64,000 bases of DNA from Druceiella hillmani (GCA_039881145.1 JAYKKI010000139.1:3034501-3098500); one strand, 5' to 3'. Numbered from the stretch's first letter, positions 48,021-62,429 are shown. The notes: generated by a model from the letters alone, not told the origin. A program made the numbers and translations.

Positions 48021-49920
48021 CAACTTTATTTCCACAATCAATCTTGTATTTAAAATGTTATTTGGACAAAGCGAAATGAGTTTTTTTATTTAATACTGAC
48101 TTAAATATCGAATCTTTCTTACACACAGTCGGTTTAAGTTTTTCAGATTCCTAAGAAGAAGCTTGCGCTGGAATCCACTAAATATGAAAAAGTTGCTTAG
48201 TTGAAAGCTCAATTTAAATTCTAAATATATTTAAATTTAAATTCTATAAAAAAATTTATACACAAGGATACGTATTTAAAAATTTTTTTTTAAACTGAAA
48301 CAAAGTTTTACTTATATGCAAAATGTATTGTTATTTTATTAAACATGAACCTCTATTTAGAGTAGTTTATACCATTATTTTTTAACTGAGATCTGCACCA
48401 TATCAATATGTATACGTAGAGCTTACATTGTCTCTCAGACTATTAAAACTCGTTTTGAATAAAATATTAAGCAACTCAGCCGAAATTAATTTTATTATAC
48501 TGTACTATACTGTCCTCATTATTTTGAATTCCGATCAATGATTTAAGATATTTGTAGTTCTTATTAGTTTAAAGCAAATTAGATCAAATTATGAAGACTT
48601 TGCCCTTCCATAGGGATTTTTATAAAATAATCGTAAACTTAAGTTTGTTTCCGGTTTTTAGGCATTGCGAAAACTTTCACCATTTTCTGGTTATTTATTT
48701 ATTTTTTTCTGTTGTGTGCATACATAGCACTACTTATATTATAAATTCTTCTTCAAAGTTCTAGGTATACTGATAATATGTGATAGGTTTTGATAACTTA
48801 TCAGTAAGTTAGTGAATGTAAAAATCAAAGATTTTTAGGTTCACATATCTCTCATATATACTCGGTCCATATATACTTAGTAGAGCCACATGCGTTAAAT
48901 TTGGTTTTGTGTATCCAAGATTCTTTGTTATACCACAAATAATTGTTTGGATTTTATTTATTACTTCGATATATAGACGTTAAAACAGCTTGAAATGGTT
49001 CGCGTAAACAAAGCATGGTGTACTAGCGGCTTGTATGTTAGAATATCGCCTGCGTACGAAATGATACGTTCATGCGTACGTTCATGCATAGAGAAATCAG
49101 CATAACAAGAGAGATATTATCTTTTATTAATAAGTTTCTACATAGGAAATATAGACTTATTTTCGATAGCGTCTTTCTATCAACTGTGGCAGCTTATTTG
49201 GAAGTATTCCAATGCTGATTAAATATGTTCAAGTAAAACACTACGTTTCGTTAAGTTTAACCGCTTTGCTGATATAAACTCGGTGTTGAATTTGTTTAAT
49301 CACTTAATTCATATCGATAATTCAATAATATTTTTCACCATTTGCACTTTTCCATAAATAAAAAAAAATATCTATATTTGAAGAAAAATATACATCCATA
49401 TTGTACTAATTCTACACCACATTATGAAACTTCCGGTCTGAAAGGGACATGACGTATTTACTGATTAGTTTCGTAGCAAATTACTTATAGTGTTACTTGC
49501 AGGGATTCACATAGAACTGAAGTCATGTGATCAACGCGTGTCTGATTTGAACGTTAAGAGTAATATACAGAGTGTGGTAAATACGAAAAGTTTAGAAGTA
49601 TTTGTAGAAATTAAATAAATTTTTATTTTATTATTATTGCAATTATAGTTTAAAATAAATTAGGTTTACCTCACAATCTAGCTTTGTGTGTATTTCAAGG
49701 GATGAAAAATGTATTTACCAGTTTGTTGTCCGAGACATTGAGTTTTTATGATGCAATCGGAGCTACAATAAGTAACAGATCAGTTATACTTTTGACTTAT
49801 TTTGTTAGAAATATGCCTGAATATATCTTCAATAGATCTCCTCTATTGAAATTGGAGTGATTTTACATTGTCTTCCTGGAACATGGTCTCCAGATATTAA
49901 TTTTCAAGATGGCAATCTAT
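48020..49920. other. AT-rich non-coding stretch
   Basis: No gene or larger repeat is supported. A short ACGTTCATGC duplication lies near 49.07 kb. Confidence 0.5.
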
Positions 49921-49925
49921 GTAAG

Positions 49926-50004
<79 letters not shown>

Positions 50005-50020
50005 ACACACATACATATAT
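49926..50020. repeat. (TA)n microsatellite
   Basis: About 95 bp of TA with single ACA and TTTA interruptions, ending in ACACACATACATATAT. Confidence 0.96.
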
Positions 50021-50276
50021 TATAAATACTTCTAATATTGATGGTTAATTTAATATTGGCCTGCCAAATTTACGTGTAACCGCAATATATTGACGAAAAA
50101 TGTAAAAAGGAAAGGAAAATGAAGGTAGTACAATTACTAAACCAATCCACTATAAAGAAACTAGTATCATAAAACAAACTGTTAGTAAATTAAAAGATGA
50201 GAAATGTTTGTGCTCCGACAATGACACTAAATAAATTTTATTTAGGTTAACATTGATCTTTAAAAAATATGACATA

Positions 50277-50309
50277 TTGAAAAAATTAATATATAATTAA
50301 TTTTTTCAA
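50277..50309. other. Short AT hairpin
   Basis: TTGAAAAAATTAAT and ATTAATTTTTTCAA flank a 5-base loop. Confidence 0.6.
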
Positions 50310-50522
50310 AATTGTGATATTTGTTTTGAATAAATTTAAATAAAAAAAATAAACAAGCTAACAAAAATATGATAATATGTTCTACTTGAAAAATTAAAAA
50401 TGGTTCGTTAAAATTATACTTTTAGCCTTTGGCTTTTCAATAATTTTAATTTTCCGCAAACATTGGTTCTGGAAGAAATTTGTCGAAAATTAATATTAGC
50501 TTATGATCAGTTAATATTCAGT

Positions 50523-50527
50523 GTATG

Positions 50528-50571
<44 letters not shown>

Positions 50572-50620
50572 AATATATATATGTGTGTGTGTGTATATAC
50601 ATATATATATATATATGTAT
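50523..50620. repeat. (TA)n/(GT)n compound microsatellite
   Basis: A TA run, then GTATATATAAATATATATAT, then GTGTGTGTGT and a second TA run. Confidence 0.95.
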
Positions 50621-50639
50621 TGCTCATTACTCAAGGTCA

Positions 50640-53600
50640 ATCTAAAATGAATATTTGTGTCGCTCAATATTAGCTGAAAAAGGTGTTTGTTGCGTTCGCG
50701 TCGGCAGCGGTTTAAGTTAAAAAAATCATCTAAATTTATATATTAAAATTATACATTATCGTTGGAAAGAACCATTAAAATGCTAAATACTTAGAAGATC
50801 TTCGGAGAGAACTCAAATACTAGGGTTTTTTTCCATTTCTTAATGGAAAAATGCCCGATTAAAACTTAATTTTTTCCATAAACAGCGTTATTATTGTTTA
50901 AACAATATAAATATTTATGTGCCCTCCCATCACCTATAAACTTTCTGATTTATAATATTATGCAAATATGAAAAATTTTTAAAAATCATCAAAATTGAAA
51001 CTGTTCTCGAGGATGAAGAATAAAAACCTTCATTGACTCCACTAATAATGTCTTCGATTAAATTATATTGGTTGATTTTCTCTCTTTACAAAAATGTTCA
51101 TACACAATAAGTTCTAAAAGATACTTCTTTAACTCCATCACTATTAGTATCACAGGGTTTAAATTGCGCGTAACATCTGTCTCATCACAGCATCACTTTA
51201 TAGTGACAAGATATGGAATATTTTCAAATATGCATATAAGCATCAATTCCGACCCAATAGTTTTGTCAAATATTTTGACCTTTTGATCTTTTCTGAAAGC
51301 TGAATATATCATTCGTTGTAACTTTAATATATCTAGACTTTAATTATTCCTAGTCAACTACAATATCTTTTTGACTTGTGTTAATCTGTAAGAAATTGCT
51401 TTTGTAGCGATAAGTCCATCATTCATTTACTTAACCTCTAAATTTTTAATAAATTTAACTAAAGTAACTAACTAAGTATTAAATGCAAAAATTCTTCCGG
51501 CAATTAACAAGATGCACCCTAGTTTTACTTATTGTAATACGTAAACTCATGGATACCCCAAAATATTACACCGAAATAAACAACTTTTTATTATAATGTC
51601 GCCTAAGTTTTATCCTTATTAACATCCTTAAACATTTCAGATGGAATTTAGATTTCATCTCTTGGCAATTCACTAAAATGAAATTATAAATTTTCCTCAA
51701 AAGCTTCCCTAATATTTCATATTGTTACATATCGTTAATAATAAAATATTGTGGAAGTTGTTTCACAATGCCACTCTGTATAATTAGGAACTTTACTAAT
51801 TAAATTTTTGATAAAATTAAACGAATTGAACGAGCAAAGTTAGTTAACTAAGTAATTACCGTTATTACTTGAGATGGATTTACTTCAAGTTAATTGATGT
51901 TTTCAGATGATAACATGGTTATAAATGATGTATCGATTTAATTCTTTACGATGCGTAGCAAAATGTAAATAAAAAATGTTTGATATTTATTTATTTTGTG
52001 AGAGTAAAAGAAAGCCATTCACATGAAGTGTCGGCTGATATTTTATCCATTCTATAAGAAAAAGTCATTATGCCGTTTAAATTCCACTTCGAAAAATATA
52101 TCTTTATTGAAATAAGTCCGTTTAAAAATTATTAGAGCTTGGAGAACAAGGCAACGTATTAAATTAATGGATTTATTTTCGTATTCTTTGAACCATGAGA
52201 TGGAAATCTGGATTTGTGTTACCAATGGTTTTACATTTTGATATTATGAACGCAACGAGCACAACTCAACGAAAACATTTTAAATTGTTAATTATTTATT
52301 CATAACTTGACATCGTTATTATATTTTTCTTGATTCCGTAATATCATTTCTCGTCATGTGGTACAGCCTTTTTTATAACGCGTACAAAACTAAATAACAC
52401 TCAAAAATGTCGTAATTCCTTATATCTGTAATTAAGCCAGCACTTCCTACAACTATGCCAAATTTCAACATTATGTATGGAAAGAAAATTCTATGACGAA
52501 AAGACAACTGCAAGCTTTTTCAATTTTGGTACAAAAAATTAGAGAACAACAGCATCACTACAATATGCGGTAGAATGATGGCTACTGAATAATAAAAAAC
52601 AAATGAAATTACGTATTTCCATTAAAATTTAGGCTAATAGCAATTTTCTCTAAGGTAACAGAATTAACACATATGGTTTATAACACGTAGAAAGAGATAA
52701 TAAAAACCTTGTCTTAAATTGTTTAGTCTTTATTTTTGGTTTCTCGGAATATAACAATTATTCGTTGGATAATTTAAATACAAGTACAAATTTCAGTTTA
52801 TTTTCAAAATAATTTCCCAATCAGACCTAAATTGGATACCGAGAATTAATAAATCGAGTTCCCAGAAAATCTGCTTTGGACTACATATGATGAATCATAT
52901 TTATGTTAATAGCAACTATATATCAAATAGAGCTTCAGTAAAGAGCAACTCTGTTTGATATGACGACAGAAAATTTCATTATTTTAAAATGAGTAAAATG
53001 TATTCCTATTAAAATTTTATTACCTTTCATCATCTCTAGGAAATTATTTTACCTTCCTCATCGACAAGAGTACCTTCGTGAATATCATTGTTTTTAGGGT
53101 CTTTTACCCATTTTTTATGATGATATCGTCTGTTCCGTCGATGTCTCAGAGGTTTCGAACTTTAAACGGAATATGTTCAACCGAATTTCAATTTGTTACA
53201 ATTTAAATTGCGAATATTTTTTATTTTACTCAGTCATCTGACCTAAAATACTTTGAGTATTAAAATGTATATTGATTCAGAGATCCCTCTAAATAAAACG
53301 TACGTAAGAGGATTAAGAAAAAATATTGCTGAAAGATAACGATTTGGAAGACGACTAAATTTATTGTTCTCAGACTATTAAAAGTCTTCCTTGATAAATT
53401 TATGCCTGGGGCCTTGAATTTTCGGTCGTCATATCAAATGTGCGCTGCTATAAAATTTTAAATTATTTACGCATTATATAAATTTAATCGTTTAGTTAAT
53501 AATAATCTAATATTCTCTATATAATAGAATAAACTAATATACTGTATAATAAACTAATATTCTCCATGCTATTTTAAGATTAGATAATTTACGAGTATTT

Positions 53601-54360
53601 TAAACTATAATGTAAATAAGTAAATCTTCTAACCGAATCATACTACCCATTGTTTCGAGTAGTGAAAATTTACCCTAATTTCCAACATCAGAATGACCTC
53701 CATAGTTTTTTTCCTCAGACAAAATGCGCTTAATAATTTAGACTGCAACTAATAATTAATTGGTTACGAAGCTGAACTAATGTTACAACCATCACAACGC
53801 TCGTACAAAGTATCAGATTTGTTATCATTTTCAATGTTCTCATACGTGAAAAACTTGCTGAGATGCAGACTTTGTGGCAGGACGGAAGTGAACCTTCATT
53901 TATATTTCAAGAAAGCGTTAAAAATAGCTTCTCAACTGCAAAATATTGGTGGCCTCCGAAAAGACGATCGTGGAAGGTGATCATGAGAACTATCCTATTG
54001 GGACTGTAAACTGAAACTTGATCACACTTATGATAGATTCCACTAAAAAATTGGTAAAACAACTAACATTGATGTAAAAGAAAATTCAAATTTATTATTG
54101 AAATATAATCAAAACTTAGAATATGTTTTTATTGAGCACGTAAAAATAATTGTCTTTTCTGCCAAAGCTTTGGAACATTAATATTGTCTACAAGAAGTAG
54201 GGGGCATTATATAACCTTAATAATTATATTTAATTAATCGATATTTTACAAATATGTAAAATAAAACCAAAATTTAAAAAAATGGTTTTTCACGAAATAC
54301 TTTGAAATAAAAATATAATTAACGATTTTTCCCAGGAAATTCCGAACATACTTTTGAAAT
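50640..54360. other. AT-rich non-coding stretch
   Basis: No gene is recognised. A 66-codon plus-strand frame at 53780-53980 contains CRLCG, but only one such cysteine pair and no following zinc ligands, so it is not a zinc finger. Confidence 0.5.
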
Positions 54361-54364
54361 ATTT

Positions 54365-54560
54365 GTCGTCGCCGCGGTGTATTGGGTTTATTACGAGGCA
54401 TACGGTCTTCGAGGTATGGCGCACCGCAGGGACCCGGGCTCGATTCCCAGCCGTTTGTCGAGGATGCTGCCAGTGCTGGACTGGTGTTATGGTTAGTTGT
54501 AAGAGATTACTATCGTAGCAATAAATCCGCCATATGTATCAGTTAGACAAATTTAAATAG
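54365..54560 (+). mobile_element. tRNA-derived SINE copy 2
   Basis: The B box GGCTCGATTCC at 54437-54447 is embedded in CCCGGGCTCGATTCCCAGCC. The head GTCGTCGCCGCGGTGTATTG and the post-box CCGTTTGTCGAGGATG, then TAAGAGATTACTATCGTAGC and AATA, align with the SINE at 3.82-3.98 kb in the same order. This copy retains a higher GC content than the first and may extend further, to about 54650 (TTAGTTTAGC...TTAGCGCATTTTGTCTGAGG). It is not a functional tRNA: there is no closed acceptor stem. RNA polymerase III transcription is inferred only from the boxes. Confidence 0.75.
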
Positions 54561-55469
54561 CGCTGTGGTGGTTGTAAAATTAGTTTAGCTTCGTGACCTA
54601 TTTATTATTAGTTGGCGTCTTAATTGTTTAGCGCATTTTGTCTGAGGGATAAAAAACAATTGAAATTAAATAATAAATTAAATAATTCTATTTAAATCCG
54701 ATTAATTACTGATAAAAATTGTCAATATGGAAAACTTACAAGACATAGAAGAGCACGAATAATTGAATAATGACAATAACTTTAGTATCAGATATTATTG
54801 ACGAAAAACATGTACGGGAAGTCCTTGGAACTGGTCATTTCTAAGTATAGTAATAAACAAATTAAAAATTTAAACAAAGTCCGATTGTTTGCTAATCCAT
54901 TGGGGTATATTGCTTGAATTTGTCATTTGATTTCTATAGATCAGAGGCGATTTGAAAATTGTATGTAACACGTGAAGACGTATTTAACGCGAGAAAATAT
55001 TCGTCCGATGACTTTCGTAATTTTTATTATGTACTCTACTAACAAACAAAACACAACCATCTTCAATTGGCATTTTATTAGAAAGAATCATCCTGTGCTA
55101 TTGTTAAAAATTAGTATAGTTTAAAAGTGGTCATACTATCGTTAGTGATGATCTGTTTAATCAACCTCCTCTATAGCGACTAATCAGATTAGGAAAAAGG
55201 TGCGAAGCTCATGATAAAGACAACAAAATTACCAAGAGTATCGAGAAAGTTTAGGTATCTGTATGATTATGGAATTAATTTATTATATTTACTTTATTCT
55301 AGATTTAACTCATGATTAGATCGAAGTTTAAACACACCAGATTTTTAATCGGTGTCACAAAATGTTAGAAAAATTTTGGGCGTCACCTAAATTTAAAATT
55401 CTCTGGAACCATGAAGGCTGAGTATATTATAACAAACTAAAAATGACGAGGCTGTCGGCGCACTTGGTG

Positions 55470-55518
55470 TGGCCGTCTGAATAATTCCATACAAAGTTGA
55501 TTAAACTTGTTCAGACGG
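55470..55518. other. 9-bp inverted pair CCGTCTGAA/TTCAGACGG
   Basis: CCGTCTGAA and TTCAGACGG face each other about 31 bases apart in a GC-richer patch next to a short open frame. Possibly the remnant of a folded element; unassigned. Confidence 0.45.
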
Positions 55519-55627
55519 ACGGGTTATTGTGAAACGATTATTATGAAAAAAATGGTTACCGCAATCTGGGAAGCTACTTCAAAAAAGGTTCGAAAGCCAA
55601 GCAATCGCAATCAATTCCTTCCCCATT

Positions 55628-55682
55628 ACGATATTATGATAATGAACCAGATAAATATTATGATAATTAACCAGATAAATGA
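55628..55682. repeat. 24-bp tandem duplication
   Basis: ATTATGATAATGAACCAGAT followed by AAAT recurs immediately as ATTATGATAATTAACCAGAT followed by AAAT. Confidence 0.8.
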
Positions 55683-57325
55683 ACAATTATCTCACTACGT
55701 CGAATGTAGAAATTATGAATCCATCTATCACACAAACCCGAACTTGCACAGTGCAGTTTCTATTTAGTTCCAAGAATAAAAACGAATCGCAAATCGTACG
55801 ATTTCCGGACAAAGAAGAGGCTGTGAAAAATCTGTGAAAGAGTTATGCAAGGAAGAGTAGATCGGCTATTTCTCCCTGTTATTTCATCGGATATAAAAAT
55901 GTGTAAGGTATCACGGAGACTATTTTGAAACACAATAAATGACTAGCTTGCTTGTTGATTTCATTTCTTATATTCTTATAACTTCCATATAACATGGCGA
56001 TAACGTCATAATCATAAAACCGGTATAAAATATAACATGTCAATGTGTGGTTCAAACAATTTTGTTTGTTTTACTTTTTGTTCACAGCAATCGACGTATA
56101 TGATATGCGATTTCACTAAGATCAGAGGAAATTTTGCATTGTAAATTTTTTGATTTTAATGTTTTTTCATCTACAAATAATGTTGTTATTCAAACATAAA
56201 CTAAACAATTAAAAATTAAGATATTATAATGAAGGGAAATGAATCGACCCAATGTAGCCTTATTTAATTCCAAACGTAAACTCGTTAATTTTCGTAAGTA
56301 AAAAACCAAAATCCCGAAGGATTTCCGTAAATGTTTCAGTGCATTTTCATCCAAATAAATATTATATTTATATGAGTATATTTTCTTCATTCTGTCGTTT
56401 CATAATCGAATAAAGTAAAGTAATTAGAAACGATTCAAAAATTACCGCGTTCTTTAAGATATTATCCCATAAACTTTAAGAACTCCATTAAAAATCAATT
56501 TTAAGTAAACAAGTTAACTCAACTTGTATAATATAAAATGCCGTTTTGAATCACATAAAATTTTTCACAATTTTTTAAATTAACTTCTTTAACGGCGTGA
56601 GGTAAATTTTCAGGGCCGATGCAAAAAATATTATGCCATCAAATGAACAAGACAAGTGAGATAACACTTGGCTCACGTAGAGGAGCAATCAATGTTTAAT
56701 GGGATAGAGAAATACGTATTGTGCTATATAGTGGTAAGGTTTTAATGTATACAACGATTTAACTAAACAATTCCCGACTATTTTTAAGAGAAAATTATTT
56801 TATTGTCACGATTATTGAATTTTTATGATATTAAGAATAATCTGAGCAAACGATCTCATCTTTTTATTACAGCCTTTTAAGGCGAGAAAACATTGAAATC
56901 GTAAATGATGATATATATTTTTTCCTGTCGTTTAATTGGAATCGAAGTTTTAATTCGTAGTACATTTAATTGCTTTTGTTTCTATTGGTATTTCAATGCC
57001 AAAATCGTCTAAAAATAATTAGAGAAAAATAAAATAATTGATTTAATAACTCAATAATTTCTTTTTCTTTATTGATTACAAAAAATATCTGTTATTTGCT
57101 TATGACCATATTTAACAACTTTTATTATTCTCACTGTTTGTTTCCGATGTATAATAACTAAATCAAAATATCGTTGAAATTTTCTGTCATTATTTTGAAT
57201 GATTGTAATTATTAAATAGCAGTAAACCTTATGGTGATGTGTGTATTAGATTATATGCATTTATTTTTCTTTAATTTTTGATGAGTCGAACGTTAAACGT
57301 ACTATGTAAAATATCAATTTAATTA

Positions 57326-58352
57326 ACCGACTTCAAAAAACGGAAGAGGTTCTCTATTCGTCAGAATCTTTTTTTACATTTATATTAAGCGATAATTATA
57401 AGACTAACTTGAATGATTCTTCTTTTATTGAAAAAGAGATACTTTCATATAAACAGAGTGATGGTATGTTGATGAGGTCTGGAATTGAACGGATGGAATT
57501 GATACCTGGAAGGAACTCCATTCCTTAACGAATGGCAGGAAATTAAAAATGTTTCAAGATATTTGCTACGGATAGTTGTTACTTCACAAAATAACTACAC
57601 CACTCACCAGGTTAGGATTTGGAGATGAGTTCTGGAGTTGAACAATGGAACCCCATAACGGATATCAGTAAATCAAGAGTGATTAAAGATATTTTCTATT
57701 AGTAGTTGTTACTTTTAAAAATAACTACACCATCGACCGCGTCAGGTTCAGATGATGAGTTCTGAAGATGAACAATGGAATTCGTTAACGGATGGTAGTA
57801 AATTAAACGTGATTCAAGATATTTTATCTACTGGTAGTTGTTATTGTGCAAAATAACTACACTCGAGATGAACAATGCAACTTCGTAACGGATGGTTGTA
57901 AATAAACCGTGATTCAAGATCTTTTATTCAAGAGATTTTAGAAGCTACTGTCAATTATTACTTTGTAAAATCTGATATTGGACCTCGGATTTGGAGAATA
58001 AAACTCTTCAACGGCTAACAGTTTACCCCTGATGATTATTACTATTGCTTCGCTTCTATTCATTGTTGATAACAACTTTAGACGAAGAGGAAATTTTCTA
58101 TATACTAGCGTTTGCTGGTGACTTATAATGAGTATTTATGCAAAATTCTAAGAAAGAAAATAATTGAAAGTTAGGTTTATGGTTATTACTACTAATATTA
58201 CTTACTAGAAATTCTAAAATAAAATATTTTTTTGGAAAGCCGACATCAGAGAAAAAAAAATTAACCCAACCAAAAAGTAAAAATTAATTAACTCAAAATA
58301 ATTAACTAATTGTTCGCAATAAATATCTAAGTTATTTATTTTGGAAGTTGGT
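57326..58352 (+). mobile_element. Non-autonomous element with inverted ends and internal tandem units
   Basis: The left end ACCGACTTCAAAAAACGGAAG and right end TTATTTTGGAAGTTGGT are imperfect inverted repeats of about 17 bp. The left end resembles the ACCGACTTCxAAAAxGGAGGAGGTT block that recurs in many insect (especially moth) genomes. The interior holds about four diverged tandem units of 131 bp. Each reads GATGAGTTCTGGAGATGAAC, AATGGAA, GTAACGGATGG, AGTAAATTAAACGTGATTCA, AGATATTTT, then a small hairpin GTAGTTGTTA...ATAACTACACC. There is no open frame. It is non-coding and its mobilising partner is unknown. Confidence 0.6.
57471..57960 (+). repeat. Tandem array, unit about 131 bp
   Basis: ATAACTACAC recurs at 57591, 57721 and 57853, and GATGAG(T/G)TCTG at 57471, 57624 and 57754, with a shortened last unit starting near 57865. 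Each unit has a CGGATGG(T)AGTAAAT.AA..GTGATT.AAGAT block. Confidence 0.75.
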
Positions 58353-58549
58353 GCTAGCATCGCCTACCGACGAAATGTTATATTGCAACAAACGCGAAAT
58401 GTTATATTGTAAATACGCCCTTTATGCAACTATTTCGTTTTTGTGAATATGTTAGGAGTTAAGATTTTAAATTTACATTAAAAATTAAGTGAAATTATAA
58501 ATTTGTTTAAGTTTGTCGATAGTGCTGGCACCGACTTCAAAAATAAGTA
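58336..58549. repeat. Inverted pair of element ends
   Basis: TTATTTTGGAAGTTGGTGCT followed by AGCA (58336-58359) faces TGCTGGCACCGACTTCAAAA followed by ATAA (near 58522-58547). The second looks like the start of another element of the same kind. Between them CGAAATGTTATATTG is duplicated (58371 and 58394). Confidence 0.55.
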
Positions 58550-58559
58550 ACTTATTTAT

Positions 58560-61500
58560 ATATCGGGAATAAGTAGGTCAATCTATTTTGAATTAATTAT
58601 TTTTTACTTTTTAGAACCTACTTTTCTCGAAGTCTTCTTAAAAATATTTTGTATAACCTTATGTTCAGAAGTGAACGAATGCTTTAAAAATAATGCGAAT
58701 ATTTTTCCCATGTTATAAATATCGACATGTTTTAAGACAGTCTTTTTGCCTAATTTCTGATAGTGAAAAACTAAAAAAAGATTTTTATACAGTGGTATTT
58801 TTACACAATGATAAGCTTTTATTATTAAATTGTAAATATACAATAATTTATGTTAACATTCAAGTGTCTTTTATGACAACAATAAACATTCCACCAACAT
58901 ACGTTTCATGGTTAAAATTTGCACACTACTTCAGACTTTTATCCCACATTTTAATCGTAGTTGGTTCAGCACCAATTAAATTTTCTTGTTAAATTCCTAG
59001 TTAAAGCCAACAAAGTTGTTGGAAAAAGTGTCTTCAACTAACTTGAAAAAATCAAAAATTTATAAATTTATGAGATGACGACACCGTCTTTTAAATTTTT
59101 CTGTCTTGCGTTTCCTGCTCGCCCCCAAGTTTAATGTACTTAATTTGTTATTGCAGGAGTTGCCGTTAAATTATTCTTCCGTTAGATTTGTAACTTCAGA
59201 ATTAAGATCGATCGACGGTCGTTATTTTAACTATCCATGATTTGTTTTGTATTCATTGCGTTTTAGGCATTGTTTTTGTGTTGTATCTCTATTTACTTAT
59301 TTTTTTTTTGTTTTTTGTTTTATATGCTCAACGTGTTGGCACTAATCCAGAAAGTTGAGTGGTTTTCACTCTGAAAAAATAAAACAATTAAATAAATGTG
59401 GTTGTTCATTAAACGTAATTAAACGTAGAAATCCAAAGGTTCAGACGGTATTCTTATAGAATACAGATCAATACTCCAAGAGAAAATATATAATTTGTGT
59501 AGGGTCACTAGTAGGCTCAATGCATACAGCAACACACAAGGAATATCTCGGGACCACAGGCGAAATACTAGCAAGACGTCAACCTGTAATCACAGCCTAA
59601 TAGTAGCACTGTCTTCAAATTGTCTACTGAGAATCTCGTGTTCACCACATACAATTTACGCTGCTCACTACCCTATCAAGTTAATGAATAAATTAATTAA
59701 AGTATGCGAATACTCAACCCTCCATTATTTACCTACTCACGCTCAATAAGTTGTGAAACCGAGTAATCTTCTGAAATATTTGAATCCAAATTACAAGTTA
59801 AGTGTGTCAGCTCTAAATTTGTTGAAAAATAAAACTTAAGAATGAATTTCAACTTATAAATGGACCTTAGCAAATTTCTGCGAGTCTCCATTGCGATTTC
59901 AATTGTCATCAATAATATAAACCATATGTCATACTTCATATTTATATTCATATTTATACTTACATATTTCATATTTATATTGGAAATATAATTCCTACTA
60001 AATCCTTTGCAAAATTTCCACGAAAATCGCTATAGTTTTCCTTAAATTCCCGTCAGATTTTACCAATGATATTTTTTCATAATTTTTGGTTCAGTAGTTT
60101 TGGAGATAGGTGAGGGAAGGATATCCTATTTTTGCTCATTTTCTAGGAATTTATTTTAATATATGCAATTTAAATTTATCTTAATATTCTCCCCTGAAAT
60201 TTATTGGATTTAAATAAAATTACTAAAAAATGCAATATATGTCGGATAACAAAATATATTACTGTGGCAAATTTCAAGTTTCTACGTCGCATAAGTTTTA
60301 CACAAATCAACTGTGATCGACAGATATGAGAGTGATCTTATAAGGTTTTTTTTTTCTAGTTTGTAGTACGTAGCCGTAAAAATATTATTGGTGATAAATT
60401 CGAGATATTTTTATTCACAATTTCAGTTAAAATTCTATTTAAATATAAGTTATTACAAGTAAATTTACAATTGAATGAATACACGAGTGTAATTTAAAAA
60501 TGAATATTTTGCTACAATTACTTTATTGATTATTGCTTTCATAAAAATTATTTGAGAATGGAACTAAATGCGTCAAATGGTATTAATAAAATATATAAAT
60601 ATTTAATCAAATTCCGACAGTTTTCTAGGTGAAAGTACTGTTTGTATTATTTATTAAGATCGAAAATAAGATGCAAAAAATTTAGATAATTATTGTTATA
60701 ACTATCTTAAGCCTACATTTTTTTTAAACCAGAGGTACGAGTTGGTGGAATATTTAATTTCATACATTAGTCACATCAATTTACAAAGATGTCAGGTTCT
60801 TGAATGAGTTCAATTTATCGAATTACAGAAAAATTTTTGCAAGAAAAAAAAAGTTGTAAAATGAAATTAAGTCTATTATATTTGGAACATTGGATATAAT
60901 ATTATTGAGCGACTAAAATATGCGGTTTTATAAAAATTATTAAAATGCTTTAGGTTTCTTTTATATAATGTAATAGATTTAATTTTTCCTTCATTTGGGT
61001 ATGGTAAAAGATTCCTTTATCACCCAGTTAATTGGTCAATGTAAACATAAACGACTTTTTCATTCTGTATTCTAAATATGAATTGGTACCCGGAATGAAA
61101 TGTAGTAATTACTATGAGTTTAATTGACGTTACGTAATTACATCACTATTTGCATATTTTTCGAAATCTTATCATTTTTATTCGAAAACCCAACTATATA
61201 CGATATTGGAAAAAATATTACATTATTTGTTTTTTAATGAAATCACTTAAATAACGATTTGGTTGAAATATCCTTGATTTACTTTCTTAAATTATTTCGT
61301 ACTGAGCAAGTAGACAACTTCTCAAATTTTTCTGTATGTATACATGTTAACTCATTTCAGTTTAACTAATTAAGTTATAGGAAACAAAAAATACATGAAA
61401 TATGGAGTTCCAAAGATATCGAGAAAACCAACAAATCATGCTACACTCCGTAGAACTTTTTACCTCACACACACTTTATCTCAGGCACAACTTTTACCTC

Positions 61501-62330
61501 ATAAAAAGGTTAGGTTTTAACAAGAAAAACAAGAAGCACAAACAATACCCTGATGTTGCGTTTATCACCAAACCTGAGTTGTATTCTGATTGTATTCTTT
61601 AATTTTTATTAACATAATTCATATACTGCACCATTTTTAGCGTAGTTATGGCCAGACTGATCGTTACTTGGACAAGCTTCATTGTTAGTGTTTTGGGTAG
61701 CTTAGAAATATGATTGCATATAAACAAATATCTGAGAATTGAAATATTTTATTATCACTCTCACTTAATTAGACACATATAAAGCTAGGTCGGCAGAATA
61801 TGTAGTATCATTATGTTGAGATTTTTATCTCACTGATTGAGTGAAATTAACGAGTACAATTCGGCTATGAGACCCTCCACTGAAGCATCGTTTCTGCTTA
61901 TACCCTGTCTGATATAAGGACTAGAAATTGTTTTGTATTTGATACTTTTTTGTATCATTGGTTTAAAATATGGTCAAACAAAGGTTAAGGGAATGATAAT
62001 TAACGTTTCATAAGGGAATTAACAACCCTAGAATTTCCTCTTTATTTTTCACAGAATTACCTTATTACTTCTCCAAATTTTAATGTTGAAATTTTGCAAG
62101 AAGGTTGACATAAAGCAAATATTTAAAAGAATATTTGACATCTTCTATAATGATTGACATGATAGGAAGTTACGGTAGGAGATGAAAATACCTGCATACA
62201 TATTTATAACCTACTGGTTTCGGAAAATTTTTATTGGGCCTTTTAATTATTTTTTAGGTACTTCTGTTTTATTCGGAAGGTGCGATATATTTAATTAAAC
62301 TTCAGCGACTGTTCGTAAAGTCTATATAGT
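58560..62330. other. AT-rich non-coding stretch
   Basis: Contains the longest open frame of the window (99 codons, plus, 58693-58992). It is Phe/Ile/Tyr-rich without any recognised domain, and an opposing frame overlaps it, so I do not call it a gene. A TCATATTTATATT-type short tandem lies near 59.94 kb. Confidence 0.5.
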
Positions 62331-62331
62331 T

Positions 62332-62405
<74 letters not shown>

Positions 62406-62426
62406 TATACATATATTATATAATAT
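62331..62426. repeat. (TA)n microsatellite
   Basis: About 95 bp of TA, with CAC and CATATATTATATAATATAAAG at the right edge. Confidence 0.96.
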
Positions 62427-62429
62427 AAA

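Noticed and set aside
53780..53980. CRLCG motif suggesting a zinc-finger-associated domain
   Set aside because: Only one cysteine pair is present, with no second pair of ligands downstream.
55507..55767. 86-codon frame in a GC-richer patch
   Set aside because: Much of it is the translated 24-bp tandem duplication; no family resemblance.
58693..58992. 99-codon plus-strand frame, the longest in the window
   Set aside because: No recognised motif, an overlapping frame of 79 codons on the other strand, and no promoter or splice context.
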